From: Bacteroidota bacterium
GTDB lineage: Bacteria > Bacteroidota > Bacteroidia > B-17B0 > Aurantibacillaceae
Length of the DNA stretch: 64,000 bases
NCBI GenBank assembly: GCA_018267825.1
Contig: JAFDXR010000009.1
Location: 62,001-126,000 of the forward strand
Direction of reading: 5' to 3'
Both the position numbers and the translations under genes were made by a program. Of the stretch, positions 1-7,821 are shown in pieces (the first letter of the stretch is position 1; every line of letters starts with the position of its first letter). Below the pieces are notes generated by a model. It did not search any database and was not told where the DNA came from. It saw only the letters and a program-made list of their open reading frames with translations.

Positions 1-114
1 ATGGTTTCAGTAACTTTTAGTAATCTTTAGTAAAAATTGCTCTGCCGCTTTTCCATTTGTATTTTTAATGTTTTTTCATTGTAACAGATTAATCCATTAA
101 AGAAAGCAGAGTTT

Positions 115-1098
115 ATGCATGTAGGCAATCATTATAAATTGAAGGAATTTATTCTCTGGACACGGCGTGATATATATAAGATTTTTGTTCTGGCAGTGAT
201 TCCGACACTGTTGTTTCAGTTGCTCGGACTCAAATGGCTGGCCATTCCCTGGGTACCCATTGCCATGATTGGAACGGCGGCAGCATTTATTGTGGGATTC
301 AAAAATACACAAACCTATAACCGCCTGTGGGAAGCCCGGCAGATATACGGTGCTATAGTGAATACAAGCCGGTCCTGGGGAATCATGGTTAAGGATTTTG
401 TAAGAGACCCCGATGCACATCGTGAACTCATATACCGGCATGTAGGCTGGCTTACAGCATTGCGATTTCAGTTGCGTGAACCCCGCAGCTGGGAAAACAT
501 GAACAAAAGTTACAATAAAGAATACCGTCGGTTTTATAAAGTAGCTGAATGGGAATCGAAGCTTGACGAGGAATTGAAAACCTATTTATCTGGTGAGGAT
601 CTGGCCTATGTGCTTGCCCGTAAGAACAGAGCCACACATGTTATCGGTCTGCAATCGGCCCGTCTTCGCGCATTGAAAGACCGCGGAGCCATTGATCCCT
701 TAGATTATGTGGAGATGGAAAACCTGCTTGTAAATCTGTACGAACAGCAGGGGAAATGTGAGCGTATCAAGAATTTCCCTTATCCCCGTCAGTTTGCATC
801 CATCAATCTCTTCTTTATCCGTCTATTCGTTATCATCGTTCCTTTTGGCCTGCTCAATGAGTTCCAGAAACTAGGCGACGTTTATGTCTGGTTGAATATC
901 CCTTTCAGCCTGGTTGTATGCTGGGTGTTTACATCTATGGAGCGTGTGGGCGAAAGTACGGAAAACCCTTTTGAAGGCAGTGCGAACGATGTACCCATTA
1001 CAAGCATGAGCCGCACGATTGAAATTGATCTTCGCGAAATGCTTGGTGAAACGGAACTTCCTCCCGCCATTCAGCCGGTAAATAATATCATTTTATAA
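115..1098 (+). CDS. Bestrophin-family anion channel-like membrane protein
   Basis: This 327-residue protein matches the bacterial bestrophin-like (UPF0187) family. Hydrophobic segments lie at about residues 20-40, 44-62, 225-250 and 255-275. The family-type motif ENPF is at residues 283-286, just after the last helix, and polar helical regions fill the middle. Bacterial bestrophins are pentameric inner-membrane channels, and eukaryotic ones pass chloride and bicarbonate. The ATG at 115 starts a clean first helix after a short basic N-terminus. The next gene, a carbonic-anhydrase-like protein, begins 35 bp downstream on the same strand, which suggests a shared transcript and a bicarbonate-related role. 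That role is inference; the ion cannot be read from the sequence. Confidence 0.88.
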   Translation: MHVGNHYKLKEFILWTRRDIYKIFVLAVIPTLLFQLLGLKWLAIPWVPIAMIGTAAAFIVGFKNTQTYNRLWEARQIYGAIVNTSRSWGIMVKDFVRDPDAHRELIYRHVGWLTALRFQLREPRSWENMNKSYNKEYRRFYKVAEWESKLDEELKTYLSGEDLAYVLARKNRATHVIGLQSARLRALKDRGAIDPLDYVEMENLLVNLYEQQGKCERIKNFPYPRQFASINLFFIRLFVIIVPFGLLNEFQKLGDVYVWLNIPFSLVVCWVFTSMERVGESTENPFEGSANDVPITSMSRTIEIDLREMLGETELPPAIQPVNNIIL

Positions 1099-1133
1099 AT
1101 GAATACCAATTGTTTTAAAATAACAGACAGCCC

Positions 1134-1877
1134 ATGAAAAAAAGAGAAAAACTGGCGATTATAAGGGCCTATTACCCAAATGCAATCACCACGATAGACA
1201 GTGTTAACCGGCTTATCGACTTTGTGGAAGAGAAGCTTGATCTTGAACCGGCACAGGTCATGCTGGCCGACAGCGTTTGCAGTGATGATGTCAACAGCAT
1301 TCAGTATCCTGCAAGAGCCCATGAATTTTTAGGCCCGTTTAAAATGGGTGGATTGGATGGATTTCCATTTACAGGACTCACCGGTATGGGTGCTTTTGCC
1401 AGTCATGTTCCTGATTCGGGAGCCGTATTTATTTATTACGGCCCGCATATTGGTATTACCAAAACGGGTGCTATTGGCGAAATACACAGGCTGGGCCAGC
1501 ACAAAAACTCCGGCTGCTGTGGAGCTGCCAAAGGAGCTTTACAAAAACTGATGAATAATGAGATTGTGGAAGGGAGAATGACGGATCTGGATTACCAGAT
1601 GAATACCATTGAACAGATTCTTTTGAGGCACAAAGACCGGATTCTTTCTTCAGATATTCCGCTTAAAGAAGCGACCAGCGTCATTTACGAAGCTATTGAT
1701 ACCAGGATTAACGAACTCGTGAATCAGACAAAGTACAAGTGTAAATATGTTATTTTAATGGGTGCGGTGCTTATTAACAGCGACTCTGACCTTGGCTCAT
1801 TTACATCCACGCAGCGTTTTGATGTGATCGATCAGCAGACCGGCGAACGCAAAGACCTGATGCAGGCCTATTTTTAA
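1134..1877 (+). CDS. LCIB-family (beta/theta-like) carbonic anhydrase homologue
   Basis: The 247-residue protein resembles the LCIB family, proteins of algal CO2-concentrating mechanisms with a beta-carbonic-anhydrase-like fold. The middle carries the family pattern: GxGAFxxHxPDxG at about residues 84-96, GPHIGI at 103-108, and an RxGQ..S.CCGAAKGAL stretch at 119-135. Candidate zinc ligands are C49, H91 or H105, and C128 or C129; D51 and R61 could form the Asp-Arg pair. A cytosolic location is likely because no signal peptide is present. It probably interconverts CO2 and bicarbonate, but some LCIB proteins are inactive, so activity is not assured. It follows the bestrophin gene by 35 bp. The family call comes from motif memory, without a profile search. 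Confidence 0.72.
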   Translation: MKKREKLAIIRAYYPNAITTIDSVNRLIDFVEEKLDLEPAQVMLADSVCSDDVNSIQYPARAHEFLGPFKMGGLDGFPFTGLTGMGAFASHVPDSGAVFIYYGPHIGITKTGAIGEIHRLGQHKNSGCCGAAKGALQKLMNNEIVEGRMTDLDYQMNTIEQILLRHKDRILSSDIPLKEATSVIYEAIDTRINELVNQTKYKCKYVILMGAVLINSDSDLGSFTSTQRFDVIDQQTGERKDLMQAYF

Positions 1878-1926
1878 TGCAATAGCGGATCATGGTTCGT
1901 ATACATTTTTGATATAAATTTAAAAT

Positions 1927-2382
1927 GTGAATATTGACTTTAAGAAACGCGTTATAGAGGCATGCCGCAAGGCGATAGGCTTACGTATTGAACGGGCCCA
2001 TCAGGCAATGCTTGCCTCGCAGGAATCGGCCAACAACGAAGATAAAAGCAGTGCCGGCGATAAATACGAAACTGCACGTGCCATGGGCCAGGCCGATCGC
2101 GACATGAATGCCCGCCAGTTGCAGGAAGCCCTGAACGAGCAAAAAATACTGGATGCCATCCGCGTCGACGAACTTTTTTCGGTGGTTGGTCCCGGTGCCC
2201 TGGTGGAGCTCGATGCCACGTGGTTTTTTGTGGCCATTGGCCTGGGGCCTTTGTCAGTAGATGGTGTCACGGTTATTGTGCTGTCGGCCTCCTCACCGTT
2301 GTACCAGCAGCTGCGCCTGAAGAAAAAAGGCGATGAGGTGATATTCCGGAATAAGCCTTCGCGCATTACCGCCCTTTACTGA
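1927..2382 (+). CDS. GreA/GreB-like small protein (often annotated 3-oxoacyl-ACP synthase)
   Basis: This 151-residue cytosolic protein belongs to a Bacteroidota family with a helical N-terminal half and a compact beta C-terminal half, like GreA/GreB transcript-cleavage factors. The hallmark SSAGDKYETARAM stretch is at about residues 40-52, and a Gre-C-like GDEVIFRNK segment is near residue 138. Databases often label relatives 3-oxoacyl-ACP synthase, which does not fit this size or fold. The start is GTG at 1927; the overlapping ATG at 1925 is followed at once by a stop. A role at RNA polymerase is possible by analogy but unproven. Confidence 0.65.
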   Translation: MNIDFKKRVIEACRKAIGLRIERAHQAMLASQESANNEDKSSAGDKYETARAMGQADRDMNARQLQEALNEQKILDAIRVDELFSVVGPGALVELDATWFFVAIGLGPLSVDGVTVIVLSASSPLYQQLRLKKKGDEVIFRNKPSRITALY

Positions 2383-2475
2383 AGAGGCATATCCGGGCGG
2401 GGTATGTATACATATTTTGCCCATTGGTATCTATTTCCATAGATTTCTGTAATTTGAAACTATATTTGGGCTGTT

Positions 2476-3540
2476 ATGGGCAACGAAAAAAGCCGGTCAT
2501 ATAGCATCTTACTCATTTCAGCACACCTGCTGTTCTGGATCGCCATTTACTTTGTGCCTTTTATTGTAAATCCGCGTGGTCCGGGGCATCCCCATGGGGT
2601 TCTGGATCCCAGGCTTATCATCAATCAGCTCCTGCTTATTTTCCTGTTTTATTTCAACAGCCAGTATCTGCTCCGCGGCTTTTACCGCAAATATGGTGTT
2701 ACACTCTACATCATCGGATTCACAGTATGCCTTGTTGTGGTGATCGGTATTTCGGCCCTGGGTCATGTGCCGCCAGGCCAGGGACCGCCGCCTGCCGACA
2801 TGCCTATGCCACCCGGTCCGCCACGCGACCCGCCTTTGCTGCCGGCTTCCTTTATTTTAATGGCTGGCTTAATCGGGGCCATCAGTATTATTTACAGGCT
2901 CATTGCCGACAGGCAGGAAGAGGAGCGCCTGCGCAAGGAAAAAGAAACACAGAATCTGCAGGCCGAGTTGTCTTTTCTGCGCTCACAGATCAACCCGCAT
3001 TTTATTTTCAATGCCCTCAACGGCACGCTCTCACTCATTCTCAAGAAGTCGGATAAAGCGGCCGACAGCCTGCTCAAGCTCTCAAACCTGATGCGTTATA
3101 TGCTGTATGAATCAGATGCAGACAAGGTTTTGCTGAACAATGAAATAGAGTATGTAAACGATTACATCGATCTGCAGACCCTTCGCTTTGGTAATACCAT
3201 TAAGATAGTGCGCGAGTTTGATACAGAGCTCCCTCTGGGCAAACAGATAGAGCCGATGCTCATTATTCCTTTTATTGAAAACGCCTTTAAACACGGTGCC
3301 GTGATGGTGGAGCAGCCCGAAATCAGGATCCGCCTAAGTGTGATCGATGAAACACTGCTTCTGCTTGTCGACAATAAATTTAATCCCGGCTCCAAAGAAG
3401 TGAAAGACAGGAATTCGGGGATTGGTCTGGTGAATGTGCGCCGGCGACTGGAGCTCCTGTACCCCGGCCGGCATGAACTGACGATAGGGGCCAGTGAAAA
3501 TTGGTATAAAATCGTTTTAAAGATTAATTTAGCAGTATGA
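2476..3540 (+). CDS. LytS/YehU-type sensor histidine kinase
   Basis: The 354-residue kinase has four predicted N-terminal membrane helices (about residues 10-30, 50-68, 75-95 and 122-142) and a His_kinase (PF06580) domain. The motif QINPHFIFNALN places the phospho-acceptor at H175. The ATPase part contains an IENAFKHG N-box near residue 265 and glycine-rich GIGLVNVRRRL near 315. The periplasmic loop before the last helix is very rich in proline and glycine (about residues 98-118). The stop overlaps the start of the LytTR regulator by 4 nt (ATGA), so the pair is translationally coupled. A TATATTTG element at 2461-2468 sits just before the start codon. The signal is unknown. Confidence 0.92.
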   Translation: MGNEKSRSYSILLISAHLLFWIAIYFVPFIVNPRGPGHPHGVLDPRLIINQLLLIFLFYFNSQYLLRGFYRKYGVTLYIIGFTVCLVVVIGISALGHVPPGQGPPPADMPMPPGPPRDPPLLPASFILMAGLIGAISIIYRLIADRQEEERLRKEKETQNLQAELSFLRSQINPHFIFNALNGTLSLILKKSDKAADSLLKLSNLMRYMLYESDADKVLLNNEIEYVNDYIDLQTLRFGNTIKIVREFDTELPLGKQIEPMLIIPFIENAFKHGAVMVEQPEIRIRLSVIDETLLLLVDNKFNPGSKEVKDRNSGIGLVNVRRRLELLYPGRHELTIGASENWYKIVLKINLAV

Positions 3541-4265
3541 TGAATTGCATCGCTGTGGATGATGAACCGCTCGCCCTTGATCTGATGACCACATACATCA
3601 GGCAGGTACCGGGCCTTCATCTGGTTAAGACCTGTTCCAATGCCGTAGAGGCTATGGAAGTGATGCACCAGGAACACATCGATCTTATTTTTCTGGATAT
3701 CCAGATGCCAGGTCTCACAGGTCTGCAGTTTGTACAGTCGCTCAAACAGAAACCCTTTGTTGTATTTACCACCGCCTACACCAAATACGCCCTGGATGGC
3801 TATGAACTGGATGTGCTCGACTACCTTGTGAAACCCTTTTCATTTGAGCGTTTCCTGAAATGTGTGAACAAAGCCACCGAAGCTCATAAACTCCTTACAT
3901 CGTCTACACCCTCGTCGCTCAAGGCACTGCCGCCCGACTACCTCTTTGTAAATGCCGACTACAGCCTCGTGAAAATAAATATCAGCGACATTGCCTATGT
4001 GGAAGGCCTCAAAGATTACATCAAAATTTTTACGAGTGGCAACAACAAAGCCGTAGTCACACGCATGAGCATGAAAGCCATCGAGGAACGCCTGCTGCTC
4101 ATGGGTTTCCGCAGGATTCATAAATCGCATATTGTGAACCTGAGTAAGATTAGTTCCATCAAGAAAAGCCGTGTGGTGATCGATGGTGTGGAGCTTACCG
4201 TGGGCGACAGCTATCGCAGCGGACTCTTCAAAAGCCTCGGACTCGATATCCCGGAATCCGAATAA
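3537..4265 (+). CDS. LytTR-family response regulator
   Basis: The 242-residue protein has a receiver domain (residues 1-120) with acidic pocket residues DDE near position 10, phospho-acceptor D54 in FLDIQMPG, a conserved T near 82 and K near 103 (VKPF). A LytTR DNA-binding domain follows from about residue 135 to 235, recognisable by YVEGLKDYIKI and FRRIHKSHIVN. It partners with the kinase whose gene it overlaps by 4 nt. LytTR regulators usually bind paired direct repeats at promoters. The next operon, at 4459, starts 193 bp downstream and could be a target, but I saw no clear paired repeat there. Confidence 0.93.
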   Translation: MMNCIAVDDEPLALDLMTTYIRQVPGLHLVKTCSNAVEAMEVMHQEHIDLIFLDIQMPGLTGLQFVQSLKQKPFVVFTTAYTKYALDGYELDVLDYLVKPFSFERFLKCVNKATEAHKLLTSSTPSSLKALPPDYLFVNADYSLVKINISDIAYVEGLKDYIKIFTSGNNKAVVTRMSMKAIEERLLLMGFRRIHKSHIVNLSKISSIKKSRVVIDGVELTVGDSYRSGLFKSLGLDIPESE

Positions 4266-4458
4266 TCCCATCGGATAAAGTCTACAAAAAAAGGGTATTG
4301 GTATCAGAATCCACTCCCTAAGTCTCATTCATTTTTATTGTTTCCTGAAGCTCATCATATTTGTATCAGAAATCAGTTTTGCATGATATAATTCTACTAC
4401 TCCATTTTACATAGGTAATTTTTTACAGAAAGAGTCAGTATTAATTAAATCATGTCAT

Positions 4459-5088
4459 ATGAAAATCGTAAAACACCTCAAACAGACAATACTCACCGGA
4501 GCTGTGGTATGTCTTCCATTTTTTGCCTTATCTCAAAACGATCCTCTGGTGCAGGCCTTCTCCAAAAGCTACCAGTATGAGAAGAGCTATGATTACACCA
4601 ATGCCATCAATTCACTCAAGACTGTTTACAATACCGCGTCTTATGAGCTGAACCTCCGCCTGGGTTACCTGAGCTACATGGCGGGTTTCCACAAAGAATC
4701 CATGGCGTATTATAAAGTGGCCATCGAACTCAATCCGAAAGCCGTGGAGCCTCGCTTCGGTTATGTATATCCGGCAGCAGCCCTGGGCCTCACCGATGAA
4801 CTGGTAACACAGTATACAGCCATTCTCCAGATCGATCCGCAGAATACCCTGGCTCTGTACCGCATGGGATATATTTATTTTCTGCGCAAAGATTTCCCGG
4901 CGGCCAAAACATATCTCGGCAAACTCGTGAGTCTCTATCCCTTTTCTTACGACGGCCTTATACTTTACGCCAAGACCGAACAGCAGCTGGGCGAGAAAGC
5001 AGAGGCTCTCAACCTGTTTAACCGCGTACTCCTGCTGTCACCTACCGATAAAGAGGCCAATGAAGCCGTGAAGCAGCTCAAACAGTAA
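4459..5088 (+). CDS. Secreted TPR protein, first gene of the PqqD/ATP-grasp cluster
   Basis: This 209-residue protein has a signal peptide (residues 1-25, ending in ALSQ), then tandem tetratricopeptide repeats over the rest. The LGYLSYMAGFHKESMAYYKVAIELNPKA-type spacing of A, Y and P is typical for TPR. It is probably periplasmic and serves as a protein-interaction scaffold. It leads a run of six same-strand genes with gaps of 42 bp or less, so it is likely part of the same unit as the downstream PqqD-like, ATP-grasp and PLP genes. It has no catalytic motif. Confidence 0.75.
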   Translation: MKIVKHLKQTILTGAVVCLPFFALSQNDPLVQAFSKSYQYEKSYDYTNAINSLKTVYNTASYELNLRLGYLSYMAGFHKESMAYYKVAIELNPKAVEPRFGYVYPAAALGLTDELVTQYTAILQIDPQNTLALYRMGYIYFLRKDFPAAKTYLGKLVSLYPFSYDGLILYAKTEQQLGEKAEALNLFNRVLLLSPTDKEANEAVKQLKQ

Positions 5089-5130
5089 TCCGTTTTTTTC
5101 GAACCGACTAACCCATTAAAAGCTTTCATT

Positions 5131-5376
5131 ATGAAAATCAATTCAAACTTAGCCATCAGCGACACAGGATTTATTTTTAATCCATCCAATGGCGACTCGT
5201 TTTCTACCAATGCACTTGGTGCCGATATTATCCGCCTGATGAAAGAAGGCAAAAAAACCGCCGACATCAAAAAAGCCATTTGCGAAAAATACGAGGTAGA
5301 TCCAAAAGTACTCGATAAAGACTACGACGATTTTATGTCTCATTTACGCGATCATTTTTTAGTAAGCCATGACTAG
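5131..5376 (+). CDS. PqqD-like protein (RRE fold)
   Basis: This 81-residue protein matches the PqqD family: an N-terminal beta hairpin (ISDTGFIFNPSNGDSFSTN), then a helical part with ALGADIIRLMKEGK and a winged-helix tail ending in DFMSHLRDHFLV. PqqD proteins are RiPP recognition elements that bind a peptide or carrier substrate and present it to a modifying enzyme. Here it overlaps the ATP-grasp gene by 8 nt, so the ATP-grasp enzyme is the obvious partner. No precursor-peptide gene is visible next to it. The substrate might lie elsewhere, or this copy might bind something other than a peptide. Confidence 0.78.
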   Translation: MKINSNLAISDTGFIFNPSNGDSFSTNALGADIIRLMKEGKKTADIKKAICEKYEVDPKVLDKDYDDFMSHLRDHFLVSHD

Positions 5377-6424
5377 TTCAAGTAAACCCAAAATTACGGT
5401 GGCTGTCACCGGCTTAAACGCAGTAGACAGCCCCGGACCGGGAGTTGCCGTGATACGGGGCATCAGAGATTGTGAAGATTTCGATGTCCGCATCATAGGC
5501 CTCTCCTACGAATCACTTGAACCCGGTATTTATATGCCGGGTATTGCTGATAAGGTATACCAGATTCCTTATCCGGCCGCGGGCACCGAAGCACTTCTGA
5601 ACCGCATCGAATACATTCACGACATCGAAAAACTGGATGTGATCATTCCGAACTTTGATGCAGAGCTACATAACTTCATTAAGCTGTCTTCACGACTCAA
5701 GGCCATGGGGATTCACACCTTCCTGCCAAGCATCGAACAGTTCGAGTCGCGCGATAAAGTGAACCTCTTTGAGTTTGGTAAAAAACACGGCATGCTGGTG
5801 CCCCGCGATAAAACCATTTACGATGTGGGTGAGCTCAACCAGATTACCAAAGATTTCGAATACCCCATTGTGGTGAAAGGCAAATACTACGAAGCTACAG
5901 TAGCCTATACGCTGGAGCAGGCGCAGAAAGCCTTTCATAAGCTCAATGCCAAATGGGGTCTTCCGGTGATTGTGCAGGAGTTTATTCAGGGTACCGAAGT
6001 AAACATTGCCGCACTGGGCGACGGACAGGGAAATACGATCAGTGCCATTCCGATGCGCAAACTGTTTATTACCGACAAGGGAAAAGCCTGGGCAGGCATT
6101 ACACTCGAGGACAAAACCCTGATCGACCTGGCGGAGAAATTTATCAGCGCCACGAAATGGCGCGGAGGTTTCGAGCTCGAGATCATGCGCACCACAGATG
6201 GCAAACCCTACATCATGGAAGTAAATCCACGCTTCCCGGCATGGATCTATCTCACTACCGGTGCCGGACAAAACCAACCGGCAGCCCTCGTGAAAATGGC
6301 CATGGGCGAAACGGTGAAGCCCTATACCACCTATGCAGTCGGAAAAATTTTTGTGCGTTATGCCTGGGACCAGATTACCGACGTATCGGAGTTCCAGAAA
6401 ATATCGGCCTTTGGTGAACTATAA
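5369..6424 (+). CDS. ATP-grasp ligase (CarB/biotin-carboxylase-like)
   Basis: The 351-residue enzyme has an N-terminal pre-ATP-grasp Rossmann-like part (residues 8-115; the start VTGLNAVDSPGPGVAVIRG could hold a nucleotide-like ligand) and an ATP-grasp domain at about 118-310. Visible features are VVKGKYYEA near 171, a metal-binding E284 and N286 in MEVNPRFPAW, and QEFIQGTEVNI near 205. ATP-grasp enzymes join a carboxylate to an amine or thiol through an acyl phosphate. The gene starts inside the PqqD-like gene and is followed after about 20 bp by a PLP enzyme, which suggests stepwise synthesis of an amide or a modified peptide. The substrate is unknown. Confidence 0.85.
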   Translation: MTSSSKPKITVAVTGLNAVDSPGPGVAVIRGIRDCEDFDVRIIGLSYESLEPGIYMPGIADKVYQIPYPAAGTEALLNRIEYIHDIEKLDVIIPNFDAELHNFIKLSSRLKAMGIHTFLPSIEQFESRDKVNLFEFGKKHGMLVPRDKTIYDVGELNQITKDFEYPIVVKGKYYEATVAYTLEQAQKAFHKLNAKWGLPVIVQEFIQGTEVNIAALGDGQGNTISAIPMRKLFITDKGKAWAGITLEDKTLIDLAEKFISATKWRGGFELEIMRTTDGKPYIMEVNPRFPAWIYLTTGAGQNQPAALVKMAMGETVKPYTTYAVGKIFVRYAWDQITDVSEFQKISAFGEL

Positions 6425-6444
6425 CCCCTTAAAAAACATTGTAT

Positions 6445-7812
6445 ATGAAAACGGAAAAATTAAAATATGAACGCCCGGCTATCCGCAAACTGAATACCGG
6501 CCTGATGAATAAATTTGGTACACGCACGGAATACGCGCCGGTGACACACATCGATGGTGTTTCGGTTCGCGAACTGATCAGTAAATACGGCTCACCTTGT
6601 TTTGTATTGTCGGAGCGCACCATCCGCAAAACCTACCAGAATGCCGTACGTGCCTTTAAAACACGTTACCCGAAAGTGCAATTTGCCTGGAGCTATAAAA
6701 CCAATTATATTGATGCTGTGTGTAACGTGTTTCACCAGGAAGGCTCCTGGGCCGAGGTGGTGTCTATTTTCGAATACACCAAGGCGCTGAACAATGGCGT
6801 ACCGGGCAACAAAATTATTTTCAACGGCCCCGAAAAGAGCAAAGACGATATGAAGCTGGCCATCGAAAATAATTCCTTCCTGCACATTGATCACTTTGAT
6901 GAACTGTACGACCTCATTGAACTGACCGAAACAATGAAGAAAAAAGCAAAGGTGGCCATTCGTGTCAACATGGATACCGGCGTATACCCGATGTGGGATC
7001 GCTTCGGCTTTAACTACGAATCGGGGCAGGCCTGGAATGCCATCACCAAGATTATGGCTACAGAATACCTCGACCTTGTGGGACTTCATTGCCACATCGG
7101 TACATTTATGCTTACCACAAGTGCTTATGCTGTGGCTGCTGCCAAGCTTTCTGACCTGGCGGTGAATATCAAATACAGTTACAACAAAGTGCTTCAGTAC
7201 CTCGATCTCGGCGGTGGATTCCCTTCCGGTAATACACTGCGCGGTTCATATCTGCCGGGTACCGATGTGATTCCATCCATCGATGAGTTTGCAGAAGCGA
7301 TTACATCCACCATTCTGAATTACGGTTACAAAAAAGATGAACTGCCTTTGCTGATCCTGGAAACCGGACGTGCACTCATCGACGATGCCGGCTATTTACT
7401 CGGTAGCGTGATTGCCAACAAACGTCTGAGCGATGGACGCCGCGCCACCATCATGGATTTCGGGGTTAATATTCTGTTCACCGCATTCTGGTACGAACAT
7501 AAAATTACGCCGGCTCAGGAGTTTTCGAGTCACACCGAAGATATGGTACTTTACGGACCGCTTTGTATGAACATAGATGTGGTGCGCCAGAGTGTGAACC
7601 TGCCGATGCTCAATAAGGGCGATCATGTGGTGGTACATAAAGTCGGAGCCTATAACATGACGCAGTGGATGCAGTTCATTGCCATGCGACCTAAAGTGGT
7701 GCTGATTGATACCGAAGGCAATGCTCATGTAATCCGCGAAAATGAAACCGTGGAAACACTCACGGTGATGGAGAGAAAACCGGAACACCTGAAAACGTTT
7801 AAGCTAGCCTGA
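6445..7812 (+). CDS. Fold-type III PLP-dependent decarboxylase-like enzyme
   Basis: The protein (455 residues from the ATG at 6445; an in-frame TTG at 6439 would add two) resembles diaminopimelate, ornithine or arginine decarboxylases. The PLP lysine is K85 in SYKTN, H215 and H217 lie in GLHCHIGT, a glycine-rich phosphate loop LDLGGGFPSG follows near 250, E306-x-G-R309 is the ETGRAL motif, and the active-site cysteine C374 lies in GPLCMNID. The C-terminal substrate-specificity segment (AYNMTQWMQF) is unlike that of LysA (SNYNSRPR type), so the substrate is probably not diaminopimelate. It follows the ATP-grasp gene by 20 bp and precedes the transporter fusion by 9 bp. Confidence 0.85.
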   Translation: MKTEKLKYERPAIRKLNTGLMNKFGTRTEYAPVTHIDGVSVRELISKYGSPCFVLSERTIRKTYQNAVRAFKTRYPKVQFAWSYKTNYIDAVCNVFHQEGSWAEVVSIFEYTKALNNGVPGNKIIFNGPEKSKDDMKLAIENNSFLHIDHFDELYDLIELTETMKKKAKVAIRVNMDTGVYPMWDRFGFNYESGQAWNAITKIMATEYLDLVGLHCHIGTFMLTTSAYAVAAAKLSDLAVNIKYSYNKVLQYLDLGGGFPSGNTLRGSYLPGTDVIPSIDEFAEAITSTILNYGYKKDELPLLILETGRALIDDAGYLLGSVIANKRLSDGRRATIMDFGVNILFTAFWYEHKITPAQEFSSHTEDMVLYGPLCMNIDVVRQSVNLPMLNKGDHVVVHKVGAYNMTQWMQFIAMRPKVVLIDTEGNAHVIRENETVETLTVMERKPEHLKTFKLA

Positions 7813-7821
7813 TTGTAATTT

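Noticed and set aside
1-114. Gene or RNA upstream of the bestrophin gene
   Set aside because: Only AT-rich sequence without a conserved frame; likely the promoter region of the bestrophin gene.
4266-4458. LytTR operator before the six-gene cluster
   Set aside because: I looked for paired direct repeats and found none convincing.
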